A stretch of DNA of 64,000 bases from Bolinopsis microptera (lineage: Eukaryota; Ctenophora; Tentaculata; Lobata; Bolinopsidae), in the NCBI RefSeq assembly GCF_026151205.1, contig NC_087072.1, positions 9,235,669-9,299,668 of the forward strand. Reading direction: 5' to 3'. Of the stretch, positions 20,580 to 31,270 are shown in pieces. How positions within the stretch are numbered: the stretch's first letter is position 1; each line of letters opens with the position of its first letter. Below the pieces are notes generated by a model. It had not been told where the DNA came from. It searched no databases and worked only from the letters and a program-made list of their open reading frames with translations. The translations under genes were made by a program, and so were the position numbers.

Positions 20580-21242
20580 AATAAAGTTAAAATTAAATTG
20601 ACTTTTAAATTTTACAATAATTATATGCGAAAATGAAAAATTACCAATTAATCCCAATGTAGTTCCCGGTGACCAGGAAGTTACCAGTGTTCAATAATTG
20701 TGCTTTGATACAAGAGTAGATAACTTCAATCGAGACGATCAAATTTTCAAACTTGCTCCATGTCTTGAAATTGGTTATTAGGAAATTTCTAGATGCGTAA
20801 AGGAGTCCGAGTAAGCCGTGATGAATAAATGATTTAAGATGCAATTATTATTAGATTATTTCCTGATACGAGATTGGGGACAAGTACATTACAAGTACAT
20901 TACACGTGTACTTATTACTTTTTGTATACTGAGCTTGCGTTAAACCTAATACTGCGACAAACGGAAAGCCCAAAGGTACACGTCAAATGTGGCTTTATGT
21001 AGTGAAGTGTACTTTAATGACTCGCTATCTCAACTGAAGTGTGTCATCAGTCCGATAATTTGTGTTGATATTTGATAACATGCAGTGAAGCAGCATGAAA
21101 AGAAGTCGCATGAAAAGAAGTCGCATGAAAAGAAGTGCAGACTGTAGAGTGTGGATTGACAAAGAATTGAAGAAGGTGTTATGTGCACAAAATCTTCTCA
21201 ATTAAATCATTTGTGTGGTTATTTTAGTCTTGAATTGCAGTA
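20580..21242 (+). repeat. Spacer of the sulfotransferase array, unit 1
   Basis: Shared with the other spacers: a 3' flank (ATTACCAATTAATC, GTTCCCGGTGACCAGGAAG) and a block with CTGATACGAGATTGGGGAC, part of which matches the tail side of the SINE family over 17 bases. A 15-bp unit (CGCATGAAAAGAAGT) is present about three times near 21092-21136; the other spacers have about two. Confidence 0.75.
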
Positions 21243-22328
21243 ATGGTAGAGGATGGTAAATCTGTTAGAGTTAAAAAACGATACGTATTCCTTGGGATTT
21301 TTGCTCTTTCAGCAGTATTCGTCCTCCTGTTTCCTGACCAAGCTACAGCCATCTCCAATCTTCGTATAAAAACTGTTAGTGTTACCTCAACGCCTTCTCC
21401 GGGCATAGAAACGACTGCATCTTCTTCAGAAAATATCAATCACATATCTTTAGAAGACGAAACATTTTCGGTTTTGAAACCACCCTCTCAAAAATGGGCT
21501 CAAGAACAGTTTAAAAAAGCATTGGTCTTAATGGACCAAAAATACAGTCAACCAAGTATGTGGGAAAACTGTGGAAAGCAAACATATTATTTCGAGAACA
21601 TAAAAACAATTTTCACGGGAATTCCAAAGACAGGATGTTCCAACTGGATTGAGGCTCTGCTCCGAGCTAACGGAGATCTAAAGAACCAACTAAATCCAAC
21701 TGAGGTGAAAAAGGTACACGGTGGAATTAGCAACAAGCACAGAATACCGAACATATTGAACCGCTTTAACGCCTCAGAATTCCAACAAGATTTCAGTTTT
21801 ACCGTGATCAGGAACCCCTGGACCAGAATGGTTTCTGGTTACAGGGATAAATTATCAGACGAGAAAACTCAGGGAGGTTCGTTTCGGTCTTTAGGGAAAA
21901 ATATTGTGAAAGAGATGAGAGGCATTACTAACAAGCAAGAGCTTGATAAGTTATATCCAACTTTTACAGAGTTTGCATTATGGCTCGTCAAGCACAATGG
22001 ATCGGGTAACCCACATTTTCACCAACAATTCAAAACTTTGTGTATACCTGCAGCTAGATACGATTATATTATCCCTCTTGAGTATGCTGGACCCTTAAGT
22101 CAGGATGTCTGGGGTAGAATCAATGCAAGCACCTCATTGCTAGGATCATATGATGAATCATCGGACCCTCGCCTTCAAAAATCAGCCTTTTATGCTAAGG
22201 AGTGGTTTTCAAAGATCGACGAGAACACAATTGAGAAATTGTATAATATTTTTAGAATAGACTTTGCTCTTATGGACTATAGTAACTTTACACATCCAGA
22301 TTTCCCGTTACCTTTGCATGATATATAA
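21243..22328 (+). CDS. Carbohydrate sulfotransferase, copy 2
   Basis: 361 residues with the same architecture as copy 1: signal anchor, stem, IPKTGCSNW and IRNPWTRMVSGYRDKL. It differs from copy 1 mainly in the stem (SVTSTPSPGIE) and in a block before the last third (ITNKQELDKLYPTFTEF, then LVKHNGSGNPHFHQQF). It ends LPLHDI, two residues shorter than its neighbours. The acceptor TTGAATTGCAG ends two bases before the ATG. The start codon is supported by conservation across all copies. Confidence 0.93.
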   Translation: MVEDGKSVRVKKRYVFLGIFALSAVFVLLFPDQATAISNLRIKTVSVTSTPSPGIETTASSSENINHISLEDETFSVLKPPSQKWAQEQFKKALVLMDQKYSQPSMWENCGKQTYYFENIKTIFTGIPKTGCSNWIEALLRANGDLKNQLNPTEVKKVHGGISNKHRIPNILNRFNASEFQQDFSFTVIRNPWTRMVSGYRDKLSDEKTQGGSFRSLGKNIVKEMRGITNKQELDKLYPTFTEFALWLVKHNGSGNPHFHQQFKTLCIPAARYDYIIPLEYAGPLSQDVWGRINASTSLLGSYDESSDPRLQKSAFYAKEWFSKIDENTIEKLYNIFRIDFALMDYSNFTHPDFPLPLHDI

Positions 22329-22948
22329 AACAATGAAATTAAATTAAAATTAAATTGACTTTTAAATTTTACAATAATTATATGCGAAAATGGAAAATTA
22401 CCAATTAATCCCATAGTTCCCGGTGACCAGGAAGTTACCAGTGTTCAATAATTGTGTTTTGATACAAGAGTAGATAATTTCAATCGAGACGATCAAATTT
22501 TCAAACTTGCTCCATGTCTTGAAATTGGTTATTAGGAAATTTCAATATGCGTAAAGAAGTCCGAGTAAGCCGTGATAAATAAATAATTTAAGATGCAACT
22601 GAGTTAGATTATTTCCTGATACGAGATTGGGGACAAGTACATTACAAGTACATTACACGTGTACTTATTACTTTTTGTATACTGAGCTTGCGTTAAACTT
22701 AATACTGCGACAAACGGAAAGCCCAAATGTACACGTCAAATGTGGCTTTATGTAGTGAAGTGTGTCATTAGTCCGATAATTTGTGCTGATATTTGATAAC
22801 ATACAGTGAAGCCGCATGAAAAGAAGTCGCATGAAAAGAAGTGCAGACTGTAGAGTGTAGATTGACAAAGAATTCAAGAAGGTTTTGTGTGCACAAAACC
22901 TTCTCAATTAAATCATTTGTGGGGTTATTTTAGTCTTGAATTGCAGTA
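22329..22948 (+). repeat. Spacer of the sulfotransferase array, unit 2
   Basis: Closely similar to the spacer at 20580-21242, a little shorter, with no inserted segment. Contains the CTGATACGAGATTGGGGAC block and two copies of the 15-bp CGCATGAAAAGAAGT unit. Confidence 0.75.
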
Positions 22949-24040
22949 ATGGTAGAGGATGGTAAATCTGTTAGAGTTAAAAAACGATACGTATTCCTTG
23001 GGATTTTTGCTCTTTCAGCAGTATTCGTCCTCCTGTTTCCTGACCAAGCTACAGCCATCTCCAATCTTCGTATACAAATTGTTAGTGTTACCTCAACGCC
23101 TTCTCCGGACATAGAAACGACTGCATCTTCTTCAGAAAATATCAATCACATTTCTTTAGAAGACAAACAATTTTCGGTTTTGGAACCACCCTCTCAAAAA
23201 TGGGCTCAAGAACAGTTTAAAAAAGCACTGGTCTTAATGGACCAAAAATACAGTCAACCAAGTATGTGGGAAAACTGTGGAAAGCAAACATATTATTTCG
23301 AGAACATAAAAACAATTTTCACGGGAATTCCAAAGACAGGATGTTCCAACTGGATTGAGGCTCTGCTCCGAGCTAACGGAGATCTTAAGAACCAACTAAA
23401 TCCAACTAAGGTGAAAAAGGTACACGGTGGAATTAGCAACAAGCACAGAATACCGAACATATTAAACCGCTTTAACGCCTCAGAATTCCAACAAGATTTC
23501 AGTTTTACCGTGGTCAGGAACCCCTGGACCAGAATGGTTTCTGGTTACAGAGATAAATTATCAGACGAGAAAACTCAGGGAGGTTCGTTTCGGTCTATAG
23601 GGAAAAAGATTGTGAAAGAGATGAGAGGCATTACTAACAAGCAAGAGCTTGATAAGTTATATCCAACTTTTACAGAGTTTGCTTCATGGCTCGCCAAACA
23701 CTATGGATCGGGTAACCCACATTTTCACCAACAATTCAAAACTTTGTGTATACCTGCAGCTAGATACGATTATATTATCCCTCTTGAGTATGCTGGACCC
23801 TTAAGTCAGGATGTCTGGGGTAGAATCAATGCAAGCACCTCATTGCTAGGATCATATGATGAATCATCGGACCCTCGCCTTCAAAAATCAGCCTTTTATG
23901 CTAAGGACTGGTTTTCAAAGATTGACGAGAACACAATTGAGAAATTGTATAATATTTTTAGAATAGACTTTGCTCTTATGGACTATAGTAACTTTACACA
24001 TCCAGATTTCCCGTTACCTTTGCATGATTTAAAACAATGA
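22949..24040 (+). CDS. Carbohydrate sulfotransferase, copy 3
   Basis: 363 residues. Both PAPS-binding motifs are intact (IPKTGCSNW, VVRNPWTRMVSGYRDKL). It is almost identical to copy 4: I count only a handful of residue differences, all in the first third (LLF/LLL, RIQIV/RIKTV, EQF/DQF). The block WLAKHYGSGNPHFHQQF is shared only by copies 3 and 4. The splice acceptor is again two bases before ATG. Confidence 0.93.
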   Translation: MVEDGKSVRVKKRYVFLGIFALSAVFVLLFPDQATAISNLRIQIVSVTSTPSPDIETTASSSENINHISLEDKQFSVLEPPSQKWAQEQFKKALVLMDQKYSQPSMWENCGKQTYYFENIKTIFTGIPKTGCSNWIEALLRANGDLKNQLNPTKVKKVHGGISNKHRIPNILNRFNASEFQQDFSFTVVRNPWTRMVSGYRDKLSDEKTQGGSFRSIGKKIVKEMRGITNKQELDKLYPTFTEFASWLAKHYGSGNPHFHQQFKTLCIPAARYDYIIPLEYAGPLSQDVWGRINASTSLLGSYDESSDPRLQKSAFYAKDWFSKIDENTIEKLYNIFRIDFALMDYSNFTHPDFPLPLHDLKQ

Positions 24041-25392
24041 AATATAATTAAAATTAAATTGACTTTTAAATTTTACAATAATTATATGCGAAAATGGAAA
24101 ATTACCAATTAATCTCAATGTAGTTCCCGGTGACCAGGAAGTTACCAGTGTTCAATAATTGTGTTTTGATACAAGAGTAGATAATTTCAATCGAGACGAT
24201 CAAATTTTCAAACTTGCTCCATGTCTTGAAATTGGTTATTAGGAAATTTCAAGATGCGTAAAGGAGTCCGAGTAAGCCGTGATGAATAAATGATTTAGGA
24301 TGCAACTGAGTTAGATTATTTCCTGATACGAGATTGGGAACAAGTACATTACAAGTACATTACACGTGTAATTGTTACTTTTTGTATACTGAGCTTGCGT
24401 TAAACTTAATACTGCGACAAACGGAAAGCCCAAAGGTACACGTCAAATGTGGCTTTATGTTGTGAAGTGTACTTTGATGACTTGCTATCTCAACTGAAGT
24501 GTGTCATTAGTCCGATAATTTGTGCTGATATTTTGTTTTAAGTGCGAACACTTTAATGTAAGTAGTTTACTTGATTTAGACTTTTGGTTTTGTACAAGTA
24601 AGACAACTATCTAAAATGTGGTGATTAGAAATAGCGTCTCACAATAAAAGTGATCTAAACATCATTGATCCTCTTCTTATAAAGGTTGTCACTTGTCATC
24701 TTCTCCGTATGTTTATCCCCTCCATTCTTGATCGTCAAAACATACGTCCTCATCAAACCATCCATCGTTAACTTTCTGCAGTCCTCGCCAAAACATCAAT
24801 CGTTAACTTTCTGCAGTCCTCGCCAAAACATCAATCTTTAACTTTCCGTAGTCCTCGCCAAAACATCAATCTTTAACTTTCCGTAGTCCTCGCCAAAACA
24901 TCAATCTTTAACTTTCCGTAGTCCTCGCCAAAACATCTATCTTTAACTATCCGCATTCACTCCTGTCCACAGGTTTAAACTGTAGACTCTTGTTACATGT
25001 ATGAGGCTTGAATGTGAAAGTAGTACCATGTGACTATGAGATCTGGTTGATCTCTGATCACATGGTATTGGAGTAATGAGATTATGTATCTCTAGTCATA
25101 GATTCCTATAGCTTAGAATTCGGATTTAAATTAGACTACTGGATGGAACCTTGATATAACGACAAGTAACGAGTAATGAGTAAGATTAGATATTACTCTC
25201 TGGACACGAAATCCTATGGATTCGTGGTTACAACAATTTGGTAACATGCAGTGAAGCCGCATGAAAAGAAGTCGCATGAAAAGAAGTGCAGACTGTAGGG
25301 TGTAGATTGACAAAGAATTCAAGCAGTTTTGTGTGCACAAAACCTTCTCAATTAAATCATTTGTGTGGTTATTTTAGTCTTGAATTGCAGTA
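24041..25392 (+). repeat. Long spacer of the sulfotransferase array, with a 0.7-kb insertion
   Basis: The standard spacer is interrupted after GTGCTGATATT (about 24533) by roughly 710 bp not present in the first two spacers, and resumes at GTAACATGCAGTGAAGCCGC (about 25241). The same insertion is in the next spacer, so it predates the last duplication. It contains the 35-bp minisatellite and a palindromic block around CATGTGACTATGAGATC. No coding region was seen. Confidence 0.75.
24772..24955 (+). repeat. 35-bp minisatellite, five units plus a partial
   Basis: The unit begins CAATCTTTAACTTTCCGTAG and continues TCCTCGCCAAAACAT. Two CGTTAACTTTCTGCAG variants are followed by three CTTTAACTTTCCGTAG units and a diverged partial. 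The next spacer has one unit fewer. Confidence 0.85.
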
Positions 25393-26484
25393 ATGGTAGA
25401 GGATGGTAAATCTGTTAGAGTTAAAAAACGATACGTATTCCTTGGGATTTTTGCTCTTTCAGCAGTATTCGTCCTCCTGCTTCCTGACCAAGCTACAGCC
25501 ATCTCCAATCTTCGTATAAAAACTGTTAGTGTTACCTCAACGCCTTCTCCGGACATAGAAACGACTGCATCTTCTTCAGAAAATATCAATCACATTTCTT
25601 TAGAAGACAAACAATTTTCGGTTTTGGAACCACCCTCTCAAAAATGGGCTCAAGACCAGTTTAAAAAAGCACTGGTCTTAATGGACCAAAAATACAGTCA
25701 ACCAAGTATGTGGGAAAACTGTGGAAAGCAAACATATTATTTCGAGAACATAAAAACAATTTTCACGGGAATTCCAAAGACAGGATGTTCCAACTGGATT
25801 GAGGCTCTGCTCCGAGCTAACGGAGATCTTAAGAACCAACTAAATCCAACTAAGGTGAAAAAGGTACACGGTGGAATTAGCAACAAGCACAGAATACCGA
25901 ACATATTAAACCGCTTTAACGCCTCAGAATTCCAACAAGATTTCAGTTTTACCGTGGTCAGGAACCCCTGGACCAGAATGGTTTCTGGTTACAGAGATAA
26001 ATTATCAGACGAGAAAACTCAGGGAGGTTCGTTTCGGTCTATAGGGAAAAAGATTGTGAAAGAGATGAGAGGCATTACTAACAAGCAAGAGCTTGATAAG
26101 TTATATCCAACTTTTACAGAGTTTGCTTCATGGCTCGCCAAACACTATGGATCGGGTAACCCACATTTTCACCAACAATTCAAAACTTTGTGTATACCTG
26201 CAGCTAGATACGATTATATTATCCCTCTTGAGTATGCTGGACCCTTAAGTCAGGATGTCTGGGGTAGAATCAATGCAAGCACCTCATTGCTAGGATCATA
26301 TGATGAATCATCGGACCCTCGCCTTCAAAAATCAGCCTTTTATGCTAAGGACTGGTTTTCAAAGATTGACGAGAACACAATTGAGAAATTGTATAATATT
26401 TTTAGAATAGACTTTGCTCTTATGGACTATAGTAACTTTACACATCCAGATTTCCCGTTACCTTTGCATGATTTAAAACAATGA
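25393..26484 (+). CDS. Carbohydrate sulfotransferase, copy 4
   Basis: 363 residues, the near-twin of copy 3, with identical catalytic and C-terminal regions. Both genes share the 3' flank and the long inserted spacer, so copies 3 and 4 arose by a recent tandem duplication of about 2.4 kb. Signal anchor, IPKTGCSNW and VVRNPWTRMVSGYRDKL are all intact, and the acceptor lies two bases before ATG. Confidence 0.93.
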   Translation: MVEDGKSVRVKKRYVFLGIFALSAVFVLLLPDQATAISNLRIKTVSVTSTPSPDIETTASSSENINHISLEDKQFSVLEPPSQKWAQDQFKKALVLMDQKYSQPSMWENCGKQTYYFENIKTIFTGIPKTGCSNWIEALLRANGDLKNQLNPTKVKKVHGGISNKHRIPNILNRFNASEFQQDFSFTVVRNPWTRMVSGYRDKLSDEKTQGGSFRSIGKKIVKEMRGITNKQELDKLYPTFTEFASWLAKHYGSGNPHFHQQFKTLCIPAARYDYIIPLEYAGPLSQDVWGRINASTSLLGSYDESSDPRLQKSAFYAKDWFSKIDENTIEKLYNIFRIDFALMDYSNFTHPDFPLPLHDLKQ

Positions 26485-27797
26485 AATATAATTAAAATTA
26501 AATTGACTTTTAAATTTTACAATAATTATATGCGAAAATGGAAAATTACCAATTAATCTCAATGTAGTTCCCGGTGACCAGGAAGTTACCAGTGTTCAAT
26601 AATTGTGTTTTGATACAAGAGTAGATAATTTCAATCGAGACGATCAAATTTTCAAACTTGCTCCATGTCTTGAAATTGGTTATTAGGAAATTTCAAGATG
26701 CGTAAAGGAGTCCGAGTAAGCCGTGATGAATAAATGATTTAGGATGCAACTGAGTTAGATTATTTCCTGATACGAGATTGGGAACAAGTACATTACAAGT
26801 ACATTACACGTGTAATTGTTACTTTTTGTATACTGAGCTTGCGTTAAACTTAATACTGCGACAAACGGAAAGCCCAAAGGTACACGTCAAATGTGGCTTT
26901 ATGTTGTGAAGTGTACTTTGATGACTTGCTATCTCAACTGAAGTGTGTCATTAGTCCGATAATTTGTGCTGATATTTTGTTTTAAGTGCGAACACTTTAA
27001 TGTAAGTAGTTTACTTGATTTAGACTTTTGGTTTTGTACAAGTAAGACAACTATCTAAAATGTGGTGATTAGAAATAGCGTCTCACAATAAAAGTGATCT
27101 AAACATCATTGATCCTCTTCTTATAAAGGTTGTCACTTGTCATCTTCTCCGTATGTTTATCCCCTCCATTCTTGATCGTCAAAACATACGTCCTCATCAA
27201 ACCATCCATCGTTAACTTTCTGCAGTCCTCGCCAAAACATCAATCGTTAACTTTCTGCAGTCCTCGCCAAAACATCAATCTTTAACTTTCCGTAGTCCTC
27301 GCCAAAACATCAATCTTTAACTTTCCGTAGTCCTCGCCAAAACATCTATCTTTAACTATCCGCATTCACTCCTGTCCACAGGTTTAAACTGTAGACTCTT
27401 GTTACATGTATGAGGCTTGAATGTGAAAGTAGTACCATGTGACTATGAGATCTGGTTGATCTCTGATCACATGGTATTGGAGTAATGAGATTATGTATCT
27501 CTAGTCATAGATTCCTATAGCTTAGAATTCGGATTTAAATTAGACTACTGGATGGAACCTTGATATAACGACAAGTAACGAGTAATGAGTAAGATTAGAT
27601 ATTACTCTCTGGACACGAAATCCTATGGATTCGTGGTTACAACAATTTGGTAACATGCAGTGAAGCCGCATGAAAAGAAGTCGCATGAAAAGAAGTGCAG
27701 ACTGTGGGGTGTAGATTGACAAAGAATTCAACATTTTGTGCACAAAACCTTCTCAATTTAATCATTTGTGTGGTTATTTTAGTCTTGAATTGCAGTA
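26485..27797 (+). repeat. Long spacer of the sulfotransferase array, second copy of the insertion
   Basis: Nearly identical to 24041-25392 but about 39 bp shorter, largely through the loss of one 35-bp minisatellite unit. The inserted segment runs from about 26949 to 27649. Confidence 0.75.
27206..27365 (+). repeat. 35-bp minisatellite, four units plus a partial
   Basis: Same unit order as at 24772-24955 but with two rather than three CTTTAACTTTCCGTAG units. Confidence 0.85.
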
Positions 27798-28889
27798 ATG
27801 GTAGAGGATGGTAAATCTGTTAGAGTTAAAAAACGATACGTATTCCTTGGGATTTTTGCTCTTTCAGCAGTATTCGTCCTCCTGCTTCCTGACCAAGCTA
27901 CAGCCATCTCCAATCTTCGTATAAAAACTGTTAGTGTTACCTCAACGCCATCTCCGGACATAGAAACGACTGCATCTTCTTCAGAAAATATCAATCACAT
28001 TTCTTTAGAAGACAAACAATTTTCGGTTTTGGAACCACCCTCTCAAAAATGGGCTCAAGACCAGTTTGAAAAATCACTGGTCTTAATGAACCAAAAATAC
28101 AGTCAAGCAAGTATGTGGGAAAACTGTGGAATGCAAACATATTATTTCGAGAACATAAAAACAATTTTCACGGGAATTCCAAAGACAGGATGTTCCAACT
28201 GGATTGAGGCTCTGCTCCGAGCTAACGGAGATCTGAAGAACCAACTAAATCCAACTGAGGTGAAAAAGGTACACGGTGGAATTAGCAACAAGCACAGAAT
28301 ACCGAACATATTGAACCGCTTTAACGCCTCAGAATTCCAACAAGATTTCAGTTTTACCGTGGTCAGGAACCCCTGGACCAGAATGGTTTCTGGTTACAGA
28401 GATAAATTATCAGACGAGAAAACTCAGGGAGATTCGTTTCGGTCTATAGGGAAAAAGATTGTGAAAGAGATGAGAGGCATCACTAACAAGCAAGAGCTTG
28501 ATATGTTATACCCAACGTTTACAGAGTTTGCTTCATGGCTCGTCAACCACAATGGATCGGAGAACCGACATTTTTACCAACAATTCAGAACTTTGTGTAT
28601 ACCTGCAGCTAGATACGATTATATTATCCCTCTTGAGTATGCTGGACCCTTAAGTCAGGATGTCTGGGGTAGAATCAATGCAAGCACCTCATTGCTAGGA
28701 TCATATGATGAATCATCGGACCCTCGCCTTCAAAAATCAGCCTTTTATGCTAAGGAGTGGTTTTCAAAGATTGACGAGAACACAATTGAGAAATTGTATA
28801 ATATTTTTAGAATAGACTTTGCTCTTATGGACTATAGTAACTTTACACATCCAGATTTTCCACTACCTTTACATGATTCAAAACGATGA
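27798..28889 (+). CDS. Carbohydrate sulfotransferase, copy 5 (mosaic)
   Basis: 363 residues with all PAPS-binding motifs intact. Residues 1 to about 80 match copies 3 and 4. Several later blocks match copy 1 instead: QDQFEKSLVLM, MWENCGMQTYY and WLVNHNGSENRHFYQQFRTL. Between and after them the gene follows the common sequence, with SAFYAKEWF as in copy 2. This patchwork is best explained by gene conversion or unequal crossing-over between array members. The last coding bases and the 3' flank differ from the other copies, marking the right edge of the duplicated unit. Confidence 0.93.
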   Translation: MVEDGKSVRVKKRYVFLGIFALSAVFVLLLPDQATAISNLRIKTVSVTSTPSPDIETTASSSENINHISLEDKQFSVLEPPSQKWAQDQFEKSLVLMNQKYSQASMWENCGMQTYYFENIKTIFTGIPKTGCSNWIEALLRANGDLKNQLNPTEVKKVHGGISNKHRIPNILNRFNASEFQQDFSFTVVRNPWTRMVSGYRDKLSDEKTQGDSFRSIGKKIVKEMRGITNKQELDMLYPTFTEFASWLVNHNGSENRHFYQQFRTLCIPAARYDYIIPLEYAGPLSQDVWGRINASTSLLGSYDESSDPRLQKSAFYAKEWFSKIDENTIEKLYNIFRIDFALMDYSNFTHPDFPLPLHDSKR

Positions 28890-29221
28890 TTTTACGAAAA
28901 TTATTTATGTGATATATATTGATAGTATGTATGATGACATTTTCTGGATACCTGTGGTTATCAAATAATTTTTTATAAACTTATGCCAAAACTTCAAGTC
29001 GAAAGGTTAACATTTAGACCCGTGTCCTGGCCAACTTAACGATCAGTCGACGCAAAAAAATATTCTTGGTACAAAAAGATTCAAAGAGGTCTGTACGGAA
29101 TTTCAAGATAGCTACATGTCAGTGTGAAATTGCTGTACACTATAGTGAGCCGTTCTTAGAAATTAATATTAATAGTAAAATATATTTGGCTTATCAAACT
29201 AATGTTAATTCCATATTTCAG
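28890..29221. other. Junction between the sulfotransferase array and Acinus-like exons
   Basis: AT-rich sequence that ends in the splice acceptor TTCCATATTTCAG. I could not recognise the upstream half of the Acinus RNA-recognition motif here. Confidence 0.4.
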
Positions 29222-31270
29222 TTTGCGACAGTAGGTGAAGCGACACGAGCGCGACAGTCGCTCCATGGTGCGGTGTGGCCGCTAACCAGCCCCAAAACTC
29301 TTAATGTGGATTACGCGGAAGACGAGAGGGTGAGTTCTTTATACTAACATTACCTTTATAGCTGCTGTAATATAGCTATATTGCAACTTTATTATAGCTG
29401 TTGCAATCTACCCTTTCATTTGACGTTTTAATGTGTGTTTTTAGCTTGTTACCGTTGGTTTTATCCCATTTACCCTTCACTTGTAGAACTCTTGAACTTT
29501 GATATGGCTGGGGAGAAAGTACACCTGCAGTTACCATGGCAACCATATAACTACACGGATACCTGCTAACTCCTCCCAATCCTTCTTTCGACCTGGATAC
29601 TATCTGCTCCATCTTCAATCTCTAATTCGTCTTCTGAAGACCATCATTATCAGTTCAGTAATTCCTTCATCACAGACATTATCTAAAATCAAAGACTTTG
29701 TTTTTATAAGAAGAGCTCATTTCATATATATATAAAGTGGACTGTACGATTGTTTATGTTCATCTACCATGGACATGATATGATGGTGAAAGAAGAAACT
29801 CGGTGATTAGAATCGCTTGAAGTTGAGATTACTCCTTAGCGTCGGGTAAACCTTCCCAAAGGAGAGAGATCTTAAAGATAATCCACCCCTAACAGACTGT
29901 ACGATGTAACCATGGGAACTGGGAAGGGCTTTACTTCGTTCCCAAGATCCTATATCCTAATGGTGGTCTGATGGAACTGTGAAATTAGAGCAGACTGATA
30001 GTGCTGGCTACTCGGTAGATATATGGTAAAGTCTAGTCGCCTCAATATAGTTCACACCAGCCCATGTTGACTGTCCCCTGTTTATTGTCTAACATCGTAC
30101 GTGTGATTCAGTTTCACTGTGATTAATCAATGATCTAGGCCTCATCACATCCTCCTAATAGGCGTAGTTGTCTAAGATTGCTGTCATTATGTTTATCACA
30201 TGACTGATCATTGATCAAAGTTTGGGCTATTAACTGTGCCATGATATTATGTACATTGTACACGAAGTTGAACCTAAGTCCTGTTGTGTAACTAAAAATG
30301 TCCTGTTACTGTTACGGCCTTGTGTGGAGCGAGAAAATATTTTCTATCATCGGAAAACGGCCTAAAAAATAAAAAAAGGCTGTTATGTTTTTTAGATGTA
30401 CAGCGAAACAGACGGTGAACTGATCGGAGACAGTATTGACATTCAAGTCTTTGAGGAACAGAAGAGAAAGAAGCCTAGAAAAGAAAAAGGTATTTTTGAA
30501 TCGGCGTTCATTTTTTCAATTTAGAACATTATTCAATGAACAATAATGATGAACGACTTTGACAGTTGACTGTAATAAGCGTTATAAAGGAATCATATTT
30601 GTTGCACTACAAGCACAGTTACTATATATAATCAATAATCATATCAATTGTGTGTGCAAGGTTAGTTAAGAGGGCAGAGGGGGTCTTCATGGAAATTTCC
30701 ATGAAGACCCCCTGCCCCCCTAACTAATGTTTTCAATATATTAAATATGATTATACGATTGACGATAGAATGAAAGTCTTCCTTTTTCAATTTTAAGATA
30801 TTTTATTAAAATCGAATTGCTCGATTCGCAATTGTATTTAACACTGGTATTGTTCAGGAGACAAAAAGGAAGCTAAGAAAACTTTATTGGATGATTTCTT
30901 CAAGAAAACTGTAGCGGTTCCGAGTATTTATTGGCTTCCTCTCAATGAAAAAGAGGTTCGGTCAAACTTTAAGATTTGATTTTGCGACACAATTTTTTCT
31001 TAAATCGCCTAAAAATTTGTAGTATGATACCAGTGAAATAATTTAGCTATTTCTTGTTCAATTAGGGCTAAAAGTGTTTCTTTTGAGATATACAATTCGC
31101 AGGCTAAAGCACGAGCAGAAGAGCGTGCGAAAGGAAAGCCGCGCTACTTTGTCCCGGAGCCGGAGCTAGATGCTGAGTACGTAAGACCACGCGCCATTCC
31201 CAGGTGGAAAACTCCAGAGAGAACCAGGTCCCCCGCCAGAAGGAGGGTCGATGATAGAAGACGCAGATAA
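29222..31270 (+). CDS. ACIN1: Acinus-like RNA-binding protein, C-terminal exons only
   Basis: Four exons join in frame: 29222-29329, 30396-30489, 30858-30955 and 31103-31270 (TAA). The first encodes the second half of the Acinus RNA-recognition motif (RQSLHGAVWPLTSP, then NVDYAEDER). The third encodes the RNPS1-SAP18-binding (RSB) motif, LLDDFFKKTVAVPSIYWLPL. The last is Arg-rich (RWKTPERTRSPARRR), like the family's RS/RE-rich tail. Acinus scaffolds the ASAP complex linked to the exon junction complex in the nucleus. All introns are GT-AG and the phases agree. The N-terminal exons (SAP domain and first half of the RRM) are not recognisable upstream, where the sulfotransferase array lies, so the gene is either split around that array or truncated. 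The tail is much shorter than in vertebrates. Confidence 0.8.
29530..29543. promoter_or_regulatory. Perfect X-box palindrome (RFX-type site)
   Basis: GTTACCATGGCAAC in the first visible Acinus intron matches the consensus bound by RFX winged-helix factors. One such 14-bp match can occur by chance in 64 kb only rarely, but function is unproven. Confidence 0.35.
30662..30727. mobile_element. Minimal palindrome derived from the TTAA foldback family
   Basis: TTAGTTAAGAGGGCAGAGGG leads into GTCTTCATGGAAATTTCCAT and back out through the complement. This is the two ends of the 725-bp element at 4906-5630 joined with the whole interior lost. It lies inside an Acinus intron. Confidence 0.75.

Noticed and set aside
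21224-27994. 71-codon antisense frames over each sulfotransferase start
   Set aside because: They mirror the conserved sense codons; nothing suggests independent coding.
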